Source of the DNA: Sphingobium sp.
GTDB lineage: Bacteria; Pseudomonadota; Alphaproteobacteria; Sphingomonadales; Sphingomonadaceae
Direction: 5' to 3'
DNA: 64,000 bases
NCBI GenBank assembly: GCA_009360885.1
Contig: SPEL01000001.1
Location: 186,001-250,000 of the forward strand
Position numbers and translations under genes: made by a program. Below are positions 63,682 to 64,000 of this stretch, piece after piece (within the stretch, counting starts at the first letter, position 1; the number at the start of each line of letters is the position of its first letter). Under the pieces are notes generated by a model. The model had not been told where the DNA came from. It saw only the letters and a list, made by a program, of their open reading frames with translations, and searched no databases.

Positions 63682-64000
63682 ATGGGCTGGTTTACTTTTC
63701 TGCTGATCGTTATCGCGGTCTGGCTGTTCTTTTCTTATAACAAGCTGCGCGGCCTCGCGGAAAATGTGAAACGCTGGCAGGCCAATATCGCGGCGACGGT
63801 CAAGAAACGCTATGACATTGCCCAGCGCCTTTCCGACATTGCCGCCAGCTATGGCGACCATGAAAAGCTCACCCATTTCACCGTGATTGAGGGGGAAACA
63901 ACCGTGGCGCAGGCGGCCCATGCGGCGGCGGATGCGTCCCGCGTGATTGGTAATGTGCAGATGATGGCGAACCGCTTTCCTGATCTCAAGGCCAATGCGA
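63682..64000 (+). CDS. LemA-family protein, N-terminal part (cut by window edge)
   Basis: ATG 63682 follows CAGGAG and opens a frame to the window edge (106 codons). An N-terminal hydrophobic helix (TFLLIVIAVWLFFS) is followed by YNKLRGLAENVKRWQANIAATVKKRYD, here in pieces, the helix-bundle start of LemA-like proteins. These are membrane-attached coiled proteins of unclear function. The C-terminal part is outside the window, so completeness cannot be judged. Confidence 0.75.
   Translation, partial: MGWFTFLLIVIAVWLFFSYNKLRGLAENVKRWQANIAATVKKRYDIAQRLSDIAASYGDHEKLTHFTVIEGETTVAQAAHAAADASRVIGNVQMMANRFPDLKANA

Overview
The window looks like a chromosomal segment of a sphingomonad (Alphaproteobacteria, Sphingomonadales). 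Four large TonB-dependent receptors lie next to catabolic enzymes, and Rieske oxygenases, AAHS-type transporters, LigW-like amidohydrolases and a tandem-helix LysR regulator are typical of that group's aromatic and terpenoid catabolism. The genus cannot be fixed from sequence alone. No rRNA, tRNA, CRISPR array or intact transposase was seen.

Region 1 (1-22.1 kb) is a catabolic cluster of divergent transcription units. A minus-strand unit runs Rieske oxygenase, flavin/2Fe-2S reductase, AAHS transporter, GMC oxidoreductase, aldehyde dehydrogenase (8704 to 1733). Opposite it runs a plus-strand unit: TonB receptor, SDR, VanA-like Rieske oxygenase, Bcr-type MFS, MerR regulator (8958-15328). Then comes a divergent pair, a zinc alcohol dehydrogenase (minus) against P450, TonB receptor and aldehyde dehydrogenase (plus). 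At the left edge an acyl-CoA dehydrogenase diverges from the tandem-HTH LysR gene. All three divergent intergenic regions carry the same palindrome, ATGGT-N3-ACCAT; a fourth copy sits in the gene-poor gap after 22 kb. This suggests one regulon, probably under a GntR/FadR-like factor not encoded here. The P450/alcohol dehydrogenase/aldehyde dehydrogenase set could oxidise a methyl group to a carboxylate; the substrate is unknown.

Region 2 (23.1-34.8 kb) is a second catabolic block: AAHS transporter, alginate-export-type porin, MarR regulator with a palindromic candidate operator, class II aldolase-family protein, another AAHS transporter, 2-hydroxyacid dehydrogenase, TonB receptor and two LigW/gamma-resorcylate-decarboxylase-like amidohydrolases. 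It ends with a short MITE-like inverted repeat and a strong terminator.

Region 3 (34.8-48.8 kb) is mixed: an exported methyltransferase-like protein, a translationally coupled small membrane protein / hybrid histidine kinase / GGDEF response regulator operon, an OmpA-like protein, a periplasmic cyclophilin, a TonB receptor facing a Tat-exported amidohydrolase plus TetR regulator across a 22-bp operator, a CDP-alcohol phosphatidyltransferase and a zinc-ribbon miniprotein.

Region 4 (48.8-62.1 kb) is dominated by a two-gene surface system: a giant (about 2,823 aa) exported DUF11/SdrD-B repeat protein whose stop overlaps the start of a 1,246-aa outer-membrane beta-barrel protein. It lies behind an AT-rich gene-free kilobase and a 5'-UTR hairpin, and ends at a strong terminator. 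This is the best candidate for an undescribed system here. The right edge holds a small membrane protein, UbiA and a truncated LemA-family gene.
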